Assembly: GCF_003014535.1 (NCBI RefSeq)
Contig: NZ_PYGD01000005.1
Coordinates: forward strand, 272,728-336,727
Reading direction: 5' to 3'
Length of the DNA stretch: 64,000 bases
Source: Taibaiella chishuiensis
GTDB taxonomy: Bacteria; Bacteroidota; Bacteroidia; Chitinophagales; Chitinophagaceae
Both the position numbers and the translations under genes were made by a program. Position 1 is the stretch's first letter; each line of letters starts with the position of its first letter. Under the pieces are notes generated by a model that was given only the letters and a program-made list of their open reading frames with translations, did no database searches and was not told where the DNA came from. Below are positions 10,401 through 18,448 of this stretch, in pieces.

Positions 10401-10613
10401 CTGGCCTTTATCGTGGGCATGGCGCCGCTGATGATGGCAACCGGCGGTTCGGCTGCAGGCAACAAATCGATCAGTACCGGCGCCGCATTCGGTATGCTGA
10501 GCGGGGTATTGCTGGGCGTGTTCGCCATTCCCCTGCTCTACATGCTATTCCAGTACCTGCAGGATAAGGTATCCGGTAAAAAAACAGGAAACGACCAAAC
10601 AACAGTATCATGA
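7467..10613 (+). CDS. RND multidrug efflux pump, inner-membrane transporter (HAE1 family)
   Basis: 1048 residues, full length for the AcrB/MexF family. TM1 is at 9-31 (LATVISVVLVILGIIGL); two large periplasmic loops are followed by two sets of TM helices. The proton-relay pair Asp405-Asp406 lies in TM4 (AIGIVVDDAIVVVEAV). Other family landmarks are FPDISPPTVMVSGSYPG near the N-terminus, the early C-terminal TM segment FILLLSLLFVYFLLAAQYES and GLIMLIGLLAKNAILIVEFA near the C-terminus. It exports drugs, detergents or other amphiphiles driven by proton influx; the substrate cannot be read from sequence. Its TGA overlaps the ATG of the next gene by four bases. Confidence 0.95.
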   Translation: MLKKIIDRPVLATVISVVLVILGIIGLLRLPITRFPDISPPTVMVSGSYPGGNSEAVLRSVVTPLEEQINGVENMQYIKSSASNDGSFSISIIFKQGVNADQAAVNVQNRVQQATPILPQEVVRMGLTTSKQQNSMIMIFDIFTEDNAKYDELFLQNYVNINLIPQIKRVPGVGQAQMFGTKDYSMRIWLNPQKMASYSLIPEDVTGAIARQSLESAPGKLGEESSAALEYVIRYRGKKSKPEEYENIIIRQSGNDLVRLKDVARIEFGSISYSGNTTSNGKNAVTIAILQTTGSNANDIEVGVKNELARAAKSFPPGIRYQSLMSTKDRLDEATGQVKSTLIEAFLLVFVVVFLFLQDFRSTLIPAIAVPVAIVGTFFVLLALGFTINILTLFALVLAIGIVVDDAIVVVEAVHSKMEGSNLSAREATHSAMGEITGAVISITLVMSAVFIPIGFMTGSSGLFYKQFAYTLATAIVISAINALTLTPALCALLLKNTHAHPGTKQPGFKQRFFTAFNAGFSNMTGKYVTSVRFLGRKKWLAAGFIVTTFVLAAWLMNSTPKSFVPMEDDNFIAYSLTMPPGTGLTKTTEVAKKMDSLIMGTEAVDRNSSITGFSLLSNAAGPSYAMGFIKLKEPKQRGAIKDINVIHGMIAEKLATIKEGSVIAFRFPPVEGYGVINGAEIVLQDRTGKDPASLKAMADKVIGQIMQQEGVQSAYTTFRADYPQLELEVDEERASQLGVDVSSLLSTIQTYFAGDQSLNFNRFGKFYRVSIKADGIFRTDEAAFDEIFVRNSSGGMVPAKAIVKLHKVYGPETINRYNLYNALTINVEAKPGYSNGAIMEILEKQVLNKLPGDYSYEWTGLSLEEKASGSQAAFILLLSLLFVYFLLAAQYESYLIPLAVLLSIPTGVIGAFLGIKAIGLDNNIYVQVGLIMLIGLLAKNAILIVEFAIQRRKAGMSITEAALEGSKARLRPIIMTSLAFIVGMAPLMMATGGSAAGNKSISTGAAFGMLSGVLLGVFAIPLLYMLFQYLQDKVSGKKTGNDQTTVS

Positions 10614-12022
10614 ACAAAAGACACCTGAATATACTTACCCTGGCCCTGCCGGTCCTGCTGCTGCAGGCCTGCAGCGTAGGCCGCAAATACAGCCGTGGCG
10701 ACCTGGCCATGCCGGCACAATACCGGCAGCAAGTACCCCTGACCGCCGATACCGTAATCCTGCCCTGGCATAGCTTTTTTAAAGACCCCTTGCTGGCAGA
10801 CCTGGTACAAAAGGCATTGGAAAAGAACAGCGATATTGCAGTAGCCATGCTGAGCCTGCAACAAACCGAGCTAAGCTATAAACAAGCAAAGCTGCAGTTG
10901 CTGCCCTCCGTAGACCTTACAGCGGGCAGTAACCGCAACTGGTTATCGCAAAACTCGCTGAACGGCTCGCTGGGCCAGCAGTTTGCCGGCACCAATTATA
11001 TGGACGACTTTAATGCGGCCATCAACCTGTCCTGGGAAGCCGACATCTGGGGCAAGGTAAAAATGCAGAAAGAAGAGGCCCGCGCCAATTACTTTATGCA
11101 AAAGGAAAACCTGGATGCCCTGCGTACCCGCATTATAGCCGAAGTAGCACAGGCTTATTACAACCTGGTAGCGCTGGACGAACAGATGAAGGTGGCGGAA
11201 CAAAACATTGCCCTGAGCGAAAACACGCTGCAGATGATCCGCCTGCAATACCGCTCGGCCCAAACCAGTTCGCTTGCCGTAGGACAGGCCGAGGCCCAGA
11301 AGAAGACAGCAGAATTGCTGATCCCCCTGGCCAAACAGAATATAGCCATCCAGGAGAATGCCCTGAGCATTTTATGTGGGGTATATCCCGACAGTATCCG
11401 CAGGGCTGCCAGCCTCGACGAAGTTATACCCGAAAGCAGGCTTGCTGCCGGCGTACCGGCAGTATTACTGAGCAGGCGGCCCGATGTAAAGGCGGCAGAA
11501 TATGCGGTAATGGCAGCCAATGCACGCAGCGGCCTGGCCAAGGCCAATATGTACCCGGCCTTTACCCTTACGGCCTCGGCCGGCGCCAACTCTTTCAAGT
11601 TCAGCAACTGGTTGGACCTGCCCGGGTCGATAGCTAAAAACCTGGGTGTGGGCCTTACCCAGCCCATCTTCCGTAAGCGCGCGCTAAAAACCGCTTACGA
11701 TATCGCCCTGCTGGAACAGCAGAAGTCGGCGCAACAGTTCCGGCAAACGGTATTGGTTGCGGTGAGCGAGGTATCCGATGCCCTGGCTACCCTGGCGCAT
11801 AGCGACGAACGCCTGCTGCTGACCGGAGAGAAAGGCCGCTCGCTGAGCCAGGCCACCCGCGATGCTACGGCATTATACAAAAGCGCCATGGCCAGTTATC
11901 TCGAAGTAATTACGGCACAAAACAATGCCTTGCAGAACGATCTCGACGCGATAGCCATTAAACGCGAAAAGATGCAGGCTATAACCCGGCTCTATCGCGC
12001 CCTTGGCGGCGGCACACAATAA
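10610..12022 (+). CDS. RND efflux outer-membrane channel lipoprotein (NodT/OprM family)
   Basis: 470 residues, typical of TolC-like outer-membrane factors. A lipoprotein signal ends at lipobox LLQAC. Two repeated halves with long helices follow (AVAMLSLQQTELSYKQAKLQ and AAEYAVMAANARSGLAKANM), each with the family pattern of a helix, a beta pair (INLSWEADIWGKV; GVGLTQPIFRK) and another helix. It forms the trimeric outer-membrane duct for the pump and adaptor encoded just upstream. The ATGA overlap with the pump gene implies translational coupling. A strong terminator 29 bases downstream ends the operon. Confidence 0.93.
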   Translation: MNKRHLNILTLALPVLLLQACSVGRKYSRGDLAMPAQYRQQVPLTADTVILPWHSFFKDPLLADLVQKALEKNSDIAVAMLSLQQTELSYKQAKLQLLPSVDLTAGSNRNWLSQNSLNGSLGQQFAGTNYMDDFNAAINLSWEADIWGKVKMQKEEARANYFMQKENLDALRTRIIAEVAQAYYNLVALDEQMKVAEQNIALSENTLQMIRLQYRSAQTSSLAVGQAEAQKKTAELLIPLAKQNIAIQENALSILCGVYPDSIRRAASLDEVIPESRLAAGVPAVLLSRRPDVKAAEYAVMAANARSGLAKANMYPAFTLTASAGANSFKFSNWLDLPGSIAKNLGVGLTQPIFRKRALKTAYDIALLEQQKSAQQFRQTVLVAVSEVSDALATLAHSDERLLLTGEKGRSLSQATRDATALYKSAMASYLEVITAQNNALQNDLDAIAIKREKMQAITRLYRALGGGTQ

Positions 12023-12050
12023 GACCGGCGATTCCCCGACACAAGACATG

Positions 12051-12079
12051 AAAGCCACCGTTAATCAACGGTGGCTTTT
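12051..12079 (+). terminator. Rho-independent terminator of the RND operon
   Basis: A perfect 12-bp inverted repeat (12051-12062 with 12067-12078), loop AATC. It starts with AAAGCC and ends with GGCTTTTG. Confidence 0.85.
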
Positions 12080-12291
12080 GCATATCAAAATAAATGCAAA
12101 ATATTTCAATTGTATTATTTAACGATACAGAAAGTATTTATTTATGAATAAAAATGCAATTTTTATGACCTTAAAATGTGGGTTATACATAAACGCCGGA
12201 AGCGATACCCATCCTGTCACACGGCCATGATCGCAGGCCATGACTATGCAACCCGGGATGCCGGTATCCTTCCTCAAAAAACAAAAAAGTA

Positions 12292-14529
12292 ATGAAGCAC
12301 CACGTACGCCAGATTCTTAAAAGCTATATGGCCAAGTCTGTTTGTATCGGGCTGGGGCTATCAGCCCTTCCCCACGCCGGCTATGGGCAATATTGCACGC
12401 CTTCCAGCACACTTTGCGGCTATGGTGATGCCATCACCAATGTTACCTTTGCCGGTGTCAATAATACCACTACCTGCAGTACCAACGGCTACGGCAACTA
12501 TACGGCCAGCGTAGCAGCCGCAACCGCGAGCGCCGGTACTACCTACCCGATCTCGGTCAAGATCGAAAACGGGGGTACCGAGCATGCCTCAGTCTGGGTT
12601 GATTTTAACCAGAACCAGGCTTTTGAAGCCAATGAATTTTTCTACCTGGGCTCCAGCACCAACGGCAATGCCATTACAGGGAATATACCGGTACCTGCAA
12701 CTGCAGTCTCCGGCGCCACGCGGATACGCATCAGAGGAAGTTATGGCCCCACGGCTCCTACCGCATCAGCAGCCTGTAACTTCACCAGCTCATCTTTTGG
12801 TGAAACGGAGGACTATACCGTAAACATCAGTAACGGCGTGCCCCCGCCCACCTGCTTCGCTCCCGCAATGCCGACAGCCACGGCCATCACGACCACTACC
12901 GCATCGCTCAACTGGACCCAGGCCGGCACACCGTCCCAGTGGCAGATCAAATACGGTGCTACCGGGTTTCCTTTAGCCACGGGCGGTACAAACATTCTTA
13001 CGCCCACTAAACCCTATACCCTAAACCCGCCGCTTACGCCCGGCACGACTTACGATTACTATGTACGGGCCATATGCGGCGCCGGCGATACCAGTGCCTG
13101 GTCGCCGGTTGCCACGTTTACCACGACCTGTATACCGCCCACGATCAGTTCAAAAACAGACAGCTTCCGTTGCGGACCAGGTACCGTTGTTTTAAAAGCA
13201 ACACCTTCGGCAGGAAGTATAAAATGGTATACCGCACTTACCGGCGGCACCGCCGTATTTACCGGCAACACCTACACCACACCCTCGCTAACCGCCACCA
13301 CAACCTATTATATCACTGCGGCCACCGGCACCTGCGAAAGCACGCCCAGGCAGGCCGTAACCGCTACCATAAGACCGTTACCGGTTGTCAATATCGGCAA
13401 CGATACCACCATATGCCCCGGCACATCTTACACCATGAATGCGGGCAATGCCGGTGCCACCTATCTATGGAACAACAATGCCACCACGCAAAGCATTACC
13501 GTAAACCAGGCCGGCAACTACTCGGTATTGGTTACCCTCAACGGCTGCAGCAATTCGGATGCCCGGCTGATTACCGACGGCGAAATACCGGTGCGCAACC
13601 TGCCGGCTACGATAGATCTTTGCCAGGGTCAGGTAGCCAACCTGAACGCAGGCAACGCAGGCAGTACTTATCTCTGGACACCCGGCGGGCAAACCACACA
13701 AACGGTTAACATAGGCACCGGCGGCATACATGCCGTGACCATCAAAAGCACCACAGGTTGCGTAATCCGCGACAGTACCCTGGTGGTAATGCGACAGCTC
13801 CCCGTTGTTGATCTCGGTAACGATACAACGGTCTGTATCGGTGCTCCGGTTACGATCGACGCGGGCGCTTCGTCCCACAAGTACCTGTGGACACCCACGG
13901 GTGATACCACACAGACCATTACTGTATCGGATTCCGGCACCTACCGGCTGCGTGTAACTACGGCTTTTAGCTGTGTCGATAGTTTTGACCGGCATATCGC
14001 CTGGCTGCCGGCGGTGCATACCAGCGGTTTTAATTTTATCCCCTTGTTTTATGAAGACCTGGGTAAAGTCAGGTTCGAACCGATCGATCCCATATCCGTT
14101 ACCAGCTACCTCTGGGACTTTGGCGATGGCAGCGCCACCACGACAGAAGAGCGCCCCGTACATACCTATAGCACTACAGGCCAGTATATCGTTACTTTAC
14201 TCGTATCGGGCGGCTGCGGTACAGATACGACACGCTTGCCGATCCATGTAGACCTGGCTACGGGTATTGCCGGCCCGGGTCAGGCAGAGGAATCCCTGCT
14301 TTTGTATCCCAACCCCGCGCATGACCGGCTTACGCTGGAATGCCGCAACCCCGACTTACGGCCCAGCGGGTTGGTTATCTATAACACGCTCGGCGCAGCC
14401 GTTTACAGGCGGGAAATACATCATCTCAAAGAGCAGGTAAACACCCGGGTCCTGGCGGCCGGCAGCTATGTCATCCGTATACAGACCAACAGGGGAAGCA
14501 TCACCCGGAAATTCGAAGTCGCCCGTTAA
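12292..14529 (+). CDS. Large secreted multi-domain surface protein with T9SS sorting tail
   Basis: 745 residues, exported. A signal peptide ends near GYGQ. The order of domains is: a GEVED domain (about 70-185, with SFGETEDYTVNI), a fibronectin type III domain (about 187-275, SLNWTQAGTPSQWQIKYG), an Ig-like domain (about 280-360), three Ig/PKD-like repeats that share the pattern LGNDTTxC...YLW...NYSV (about 365-575), a PKD domain (about 580-655, SYLWDFGDGSATTTE) and a T9SS type A sorting domain (from LLLYPNPAHDRLTLE to KFEVAR). No enzymatic domain is visible. It is probably a cell-surface adhesin or structural protein, single-gene transcript, with a terminator 36 bases after the stop. Confidence 0.88.
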   Translation: MKHHVRQILKSYMAKSVCIGLGLSALPHAGYGQYCTPSSTLCGYGDAITNVTFAGVNNTTTCSTNGYGNYTASVAAATASAGTTYPISVKIENGGTEHASVWVDFNQNQAFEANEFFYLGSSTNGNAITGNIPVPATAVSGATRIRIRGSYGPTAPTASAACNFTSSSFGETEDYTVNISNGVPPPTCFAPAMPTATAITTTTASLNWTQAGTPSQWQIKYGATGFPLATGGTNILTPTKPYTLNPPLTPGTTYDYYVRAICGAGDTSAWSPVATFTTTCIPPTISSKTDSFRCGPGTVVLKATPSAGSIKWYTALTGGTAVFTGNTYTTPSLTATTTYYITAATGTCESTPRQAVTATIRPLPVVNIGNDTTICPGTSYTMNAGNAGATYLWNNNATTQSITVNQAGNYSVLVTLNGCSNSDARLITDGEIPVRNLPATIDLCQGQVANLNAGNAGSTYLWTPGGQTTQTVNIGTGGIHAVTIKSTTGCVIRDSTLVVMRQLPVVDLGNDTTVCIGAPVTIDAGASSHKYLWTPTGDTTQTITVSDSGTYRLRVTTAFSCVDSFDRHIAWLPAVHTSGFNFIPLFYEDLGKVRFEPIDPISVTSYLWDFGDGSATTTEERPVHTYSTTGQYIVTLLVSGGCGTDTTRLPIHVDLATGIAGPGQAEESLLLYPNPAHDRLTLECRNPDLRPSGLVIYNTLGAAVYRREIHHLKEQVNTRVLAAGSYVIRIQTNRGSITRKFEVAR

Positions 14530-14565
14530 ATATTTTTAATGAAGACGCCTCCAGGCACTTCGTTT

Positions 14566-14601
14566 ATGCCCATGTTTCCCAAAGGGAGCATGGGCATTTT
14601 G
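14566..14601 (+). terminator. Terminator after the surface protein gene
   Basis: Inverted repeat 14566-14580 with 14584-14597 (ATGCCCATG... and ...CATGGGCAT, one small bulge), followed by TTTTGCG. Confidence 0.75.
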
Positions 14602-14719
14602 CGTTAGCACTTCGCAAGCCGGCATTTCCGGTTCCCGGTGCAAAATGTCCGGCTTAAGGTTTTGGGGCTTCCCAGCTACGGGTGCCCCCATTACTTTTGG
14701 TGTATCAAAATCAATAAAC

Positions 14720-15496
14720 ATGAACAGATCACAAAAAGTAACCCTCTTTTCCGCAGTACTCCTGCTGTTCCTGCTCCCCTTTACGCTCAAACTCAGCGCC
14801 TGTGCTAAGCCGCCTGGTATTGCAGACAGTACCGGCCAGGGTTTTGCCGTACTCGAACTCTTTACTTCCGAAGGCTGTTCGAGTTGCCCGCCGGCGGAGC
14901 AATTGCTTGAAACCCTGCAAGGCGAATCAACCGGCAAACCCGTATATATCCTGGCCTACCATGTCGATTACTGGGACCGGCTGGGCTGGAAAGATCCATT
15001 CAGCAGTGCAGCTTTCTCCCTGCGTCAATACGACTATAGCCGCTACTTTACCGGCCAGGTATACACCCCGCAAATGGTACTTAACGGCCAGACCGAAGGC
15101 GTAGGCTCCAACGAATCGCTGATCAGGCATACTGTAGTAAAGCTGCTGGACCAGGCAGGTACGGCAACCCTGGCTATAGAAGCCACGCCTAAGGCCGGCG
15201 AAGCTACTGTCCGCTACCAGGCGGCAACAGGCAACAAGAGCCGGCTGGAGATTGCCATCGTGGAAAAGCATGCCATAAGCAAAGTAACCCGCGGCGAAAA
15301 TGAAGGCCGCACCCTGAGCCATGTCCAGATCGTACGGAGCCTGCAAAGCTTTAGCATCGGCAAAAACGGCGCCGGCGCCGAAAAGATCGCGCTGCCCAAA
15401 GACTTCAATACCACCGACTGGGAAATAATAGGCCTGTTGCGCAATCCCGGTACCGGCGCTATCCTTGCGGCTAACCGGGCAACCTTTATACTTTAA
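14720..15496 (+). CDS. DUF1223 lipoprotein with thioredoxin-like CxxC
   Basis: 258 residues from the ATG at 14720, chosen because a proper signal peptide starts there; the frame stays open 25 codons upstream with no export signal. The signal ends in LKLSAC, a possible lipobox. The mature part starts with the DUF1223 signature: LELFTSEGCSSCPPAEQLL (CxxC in a thioredoxin-like fold), then YHVDYWDRLGWKDPFSS and YTPQMVLNGQTEGVGS. Members of DUF1223 are secreted proteins of unknown reaction, thought to be redox-related from the fold. It is followed 18 bases later by an exported hydrolase, then Ohr, so a role in oxidative or electrophile stress is a reasonable inference. Confidence 0.85.
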   Translation: MNRSQKVTLFSAVLLLFLLPFTLKLSACAKPPGIADSTGQGFAVLELFTSEGCSSCPPAEQLLETLQGESTGKPVYILAYHVDYWDRLGWKDPFSSAAFSLRQYDYSRYFTGQVYTPQMVLNGQTEGVGSNESLIRHTVVKLLDQAGTATLAIEATPKAGEATVRYQAATGNKSRLEIAIVEKHAISKVTRGENEGRTLSHVQIVRSLQSFSIGKNGAGAEKIALPKDFNTTDWEIIGLLRNPGTGAILAANRATFIL

Positions 15497-15514
15497 CCCA
15501 TAAATACACACAAG

Positions 15515-16288
15515 ATGAAATCCATAAACTGCCTGCGCGGATTCGCCAAACCGCTGATCGCCGCATCGCTCTCCCTGTTTGCCCTGACCGCGCATGCCGG
15601 GCAACCCAAGACCAAAAATATCGTACTCGTACATGGCGCTTTTGTCGACGGCTCCGGCTGGAAACCTGTATACGATATCCTGCAGCAAAAGGGCTACCAT
15701 GTAAGCATCGTGCAGAACCCGCTGAGCTCGCTCGGCGATGATGTAACGGCCACCAATAGCGTACTGGATGCGCAGGATGGCCCGGCTATACTCGTAGGCC
15801 ATTCCTGGGGCGGCATGGTCATTACCGAAGCAGGCCTACACCCCAAAGTGGCGGCACTCGTGTATATAGCGGCATTCGTTCCGGACAAAGGCGAATCGGC
15901 GGGACAATGGGTCAGCGCACGACCGGCCGCACCGGAAGCGGGGTTTACCCCACCCGATCGCTTTGGCTATCTCTATTTCGAACCGGCCAAATTTCACGGC
16001 GGCTTTGCTGCCGATCTCAGCCAGGCGCAAAGTGACTTTCTTAGTGCTGCACAGGCGCCGGTTAAAGCCACCTGCTTTACCCAAACAACGCAGCAGGTAG
16101 CCTGGAAAAGCAAACCCAGCTATGGCATTATAGCTACAGAGGACAAGGCACTGAACCCGCAAACCGAGCGCGAGATGTACCTAAGGGCCGGCGCGAAGAT
16201 CACGGAGGTGCAGGCAAGTCACGCCCTGTTCCAGTCGCAACCCGAGGCAGTAGCCCGGGTGATTATAGAAGCCGCGGAAAATAACTGA
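15515..16288 (+). CDS. Exported alpha/beta hydrolase
   Basis: 257 residues. A signal peptide ends at AHA (about residue 28). The alpha/beta-hydrolase core shows the oxyanion-hole motif LVHGAFVDGSGWKPV, the nucleophile elbow GHSWGG with the catalytic Ser, and a late His in VQASHALFQSQPE. This matches the small EstC/salicylate-esterase-like group of Bacteroidota hydrolases. The ester or amide substrate is unknown. It follows the DUF1223 gene by 18 bases and precedes ohr by 41, so the three are probably one transcript. Confidence 0.87.
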   Translation: MKSINCLRGFAKPLIAASLSLFALTAHAGQPKTKNIVLVHGAFVDGSGWKPVYDILQQKGYHVSIVQNPLSSLGDDVTATNSVLDAQDGPAILVGHSWGGMVITEAGLHPKVAALVYIAAFVPDKGESAGQWVSARPAAPEAGFTPPDRFGYLYFEPAKFHGGFAADLSQAQSDFLSAAQAPVKATCFTQTTQQVAWKSKPSYGIIATEDKALNPQTEREMYLRAGAKITEVQASHALFQSQPEAVARVIIEAAENN

Positions 16289-16329
16289 CCATACCTAACA
16301 ACAAGTGCTCAATCTTAAAACATATAAAA

Positions 16330-16788
16330 ATGGAAAACACCCAGGAACAACTGGTAACAGACAGCCAGGTTATTAGCATCGAAAAAGTACTTTATACCGG
16401 TAAAGTACACGTTACCGGCGGACGTGAAGGCAATGCCAGCAGCGACGACGGGCGCCTGCAAACCGCCCTTACCCCGCCCGGCGGCAAGGGTACCGGCACC
16501 AATCCCGAACAACTGTTTGCCGCCGGATGGTCGGCCTGCTTTATCGGCGCCATCAAACATAACGCGGCCACGCTGGGTCTGCGCGTACCGGATACCGCTT
16601 CGGTAGATGCCGAAGTAGACCTCGCCACCAACCAGGATGGCTTCCTGTTACAGGCCAGGTTACGGGTAGCCCTGCCCGGCCTTGAGCCGGAAGCGGCCCG
16701 TCAACTGGTTGTGGCAGCACACGATACCTGTCCCTATTCTAAAGCCACCCGTGGCAATATTAATGTACACATACAGGTTGCGGTATAA
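16330..16788 (+). CDS. ohr: Organic hydroperoxide resistance protein (Ohr, OsmC superfamily)
   Basis: 152 residues, close to the usual 140. Ohr is a thiol peroxidase that reduces organic and fatty-acid hydroperoxides with lipoyl-type reductants. Both catalytic cysteines are present: the peroxidatic one in AAGWSACFIGAI and the resolving one in AHDTCPYSKATRGN. The conserved Arg lies in VTGGREGNASSDDG. The protein acts as a cytoplasmic dimer. It is the last gene of the group that starts with the DUF1223 lipoprotein and is followed by a strong terminator. No OhrR-type regulator is adjacent. Confidence 0.93.
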   Translation: MENTQEQLVTDSQVISIEKVLYTGKVHVTGGREGNASSDDGRLQTALTPPGGKGTGTNPEQLFAAGWSACFIGAIKHNAATLGLRVPDTASVDAEVDLATNQDGFLLQARLRVALPGLEPEAARQLVVAAHDTCPYSKATRGNINVHIQVAV

Positions 16789-16804
16789 AACAAGCCGGCT
16801 TTAT

Positions 16805-16840
16805 AACAGGAGTATCCCCATCGGGATACTCCTGTTTTGT
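16805..16840 (+). terminator. Terminator after ohr
   Basis: A perfect 14-bp inverted repeat (16805-16818 with 16823-16836), loop CATC, followed by TTGT. Confidence 0.85.
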
Positions 16841-16964
16841 TTAAAACAAAGCGTATCATTTCCCGGATATCCCTGTCTGCTTCAGCCCCCCGTTTGTCCG
16901 GTTAGCCTAATCCCTGCTATGCCGCGCCCTCACCGCCCGGTACCTTTACATTATATAACAGTTT

Positions 16965-17912
16965 ATGAAACGATCTCAAAAGCGGCTCTGGATCTGGGCT
17001 ACGCCCATCGTACTCTTTGCGGGCCTGCAATTTTTCCAACCCGGGCAAACCAACCCGCCGGTAACACATCCCATACAAGCACCGGCCGCGGTAACCAGCA
17101 TCCTGAAACGGGCCTGTTACGATTGCCACTCCAACGAAACCAGGCTACACTGGTACAACCAGGTGGCGCCCGTATCCTGGCTGGTATCGGAACACGTCAA
17201 TACGGGACGTTCCCGCTTCAACTTTTCCACCTGGGATACCCTGAGCCCTGTGCAGCAACAGGGCCTGTTATGGGAAATGGTCAATATGGTACTGGATGGT
17301 AAAATGCCTTTACCCTCCTACACGGCCATACACCCGGCCGCCAAACTATCGCAAGAAGACATCGCCGTATTAAAGGCTTATGTAAACGGGCTGAGCCCGG
17401 CACAATACCACGATACAACAATGATCAGACAGGCCGCACAACAATATACAACCGCCGGCGCCACCGCGCCAGGACAATCAAAACCTATCCCCGTTGCCGC
17501 CAATGGTGTGGCTTACCAGCCCGGTTTCCGCAGTTGGCAGGTGATCAGCACTACTAACCGGTTCGACAACAACCGCAGCATAAGGGTGCTGTATGGCAAT
17601 GCTATAGCGGCTGCAGCCGTAAAAGACAACAAGATCAACCCCTGGCCGCAGGGCAGTGTCCTGGTTAAAGTGGTCTGGGATATCGTACAGGAAAAGAACG
17701 GCGATATACTGCCGGGCGCTTTCAACAATGTGCAGATCATGATCAAGGACAACAAAAAGTTTGGCGCAAGCGGCGGCTGGGGCTTTGCCAAATTCAACGG
17801 ACTGGAGTTAAAACCCTATGGCAAGACCGCAGCTTTTAACACGGCCTGTTACAATTGCCACAAAGCGGCCAGTGACTACGACTATGTATTTAACCTGCCG
17901 GCCACCCAATAG
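16965..17912 (+). CDS. Di-heme protein: haem-binding domain fused to a cytochrome P460-like domain
   Basis: 315 residues. An N-terminal membrane anchor or signal (WIWATPIVLFAGLQF) is followed by a haem-binding domain (about 30-140) with CYDCHSNET, a CxxCH c-type heme site, and the characteristic PVSWLVSEHVNTGRSRFNFS. The C-terminal half (about 165-315) resembles cytochrome P460 (GSVLVKVVWDIVQEK, GWGFAKFNG) and ends with a second CxxCH in TACYNCHKAASDYDYVF. Both heme sites face the periplasm. It is probably an electron-transfer or peroxide/nitrogen-oxide reactive protein; the reaction is unknown. Confidence 0.85.
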   Translation: MKRSQKRLWIWATPIVLFAGLQFFQPGQTNPPVTHPIQAPAAVTSILKRACYDCHSNETRLHWYNQVAPVSWLVSEHVNTGRSRFNFSTWDTLSPVQQQGLLWEMVNMVLDGKMPLPSYTAIHPAAKLSQEDIAVLKAYVNGLSPAQYHDTTMIRQAAQQYTTAGATAPGQSKPIPVAANGVAYQPGFRSWQVISTTNRFDNNRSIRVLYGNAIAAAAVKDNKINPWPQGSVLVKVVWDIVQEKNGDILPGAFNNVQIMIKDNKKFGASGGWGFAKFNGLELKPYGKTAAFNTACYNCHKAASDYDYVFNLPATQ

Positions 17913-17977
17913 CCTGCCGGTTAATTGCCGGGCAAAATTCTGCATTAGGATCAAATCCTTTTTTATAAAAATATATC

Positions 17978-18430
17978 ATGAGAAAAATAATCCTGGCTTT
18001 ACTGGTATCCACAACCACTGCGGGCTGCGTACCGGGGCCGCAACCGCAACACCGCACCTTATTCGATGCCGGCGGCATGCAGGTGATCAGTGTATTCGCC
18101 AACCGGACCGATAAAACCTTATCGATACTTTATGGCGACAGCGCCGCCCTGATCGCAGCCCGTTCGGAGTACAGGCAAAGCGATAAGGAAGGGCAACTGA
18201 CCCTGGTTACCTATCACCAGGCCGACAACAGGTTCTGGTATGGCAGCCTGGTTAACGGGGCTATTAAAAGCGTGGAACACATCGGCATTACCCCCGAAGC
18301 TGGCGCCACACCGGCTTTTGCATACCGGCTCAGCCAGGGCCAGCCAACTGCCGATGCTTCCGGCCATATGATCAACGCAGACGAACGCGTCCGGCAAATC
18401 CTGGCCCACAGGCCGGTAGTATTTCCTTAA
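17978..18430 (+). CDS. Small lipoprotein of unknown function
   Basis: 150 residues. The N-terminus is a lipoprotein signal ending in lipobox TTAGC. The rest (DAGGMQVISVFANRTDKTLSI, then FWYGSLVNGAIKSVE) has no family I recognise; alternating strands suggest a small beta-rich periplasmic domain. It is 65 bases after the di-heme gene, with a short weak hairpin between, and 18 bases before the sensor kinase. It may belong to the same transcript as the kinase and act in signal input, but that is inference from position only. Confidence 0.65.
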   Translation: MRKIILALLVSTTTAGCVPGPQPQHRTLFDAGGMQVISVFANRTDKTLSILYGDSAALIAARSEYRQSDKEGQLTLVTYHQADNRFWYGSLVNGAIKSVEHIGITPEAGATPAFAYRLSQGQPTADASGHMINADERVRQILAHRPVVFP

Positions 18431-18448
18431 ATCCATTAACTTGCCCCC

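Noticed and set aside
17947..17965. Short hairpin AGGAT-CAA-ATCCT with T-run after the di-heme gene
   Set aside because: Only a 5-bp stem; too weak to call as terminator, although the T-run is suggestive.
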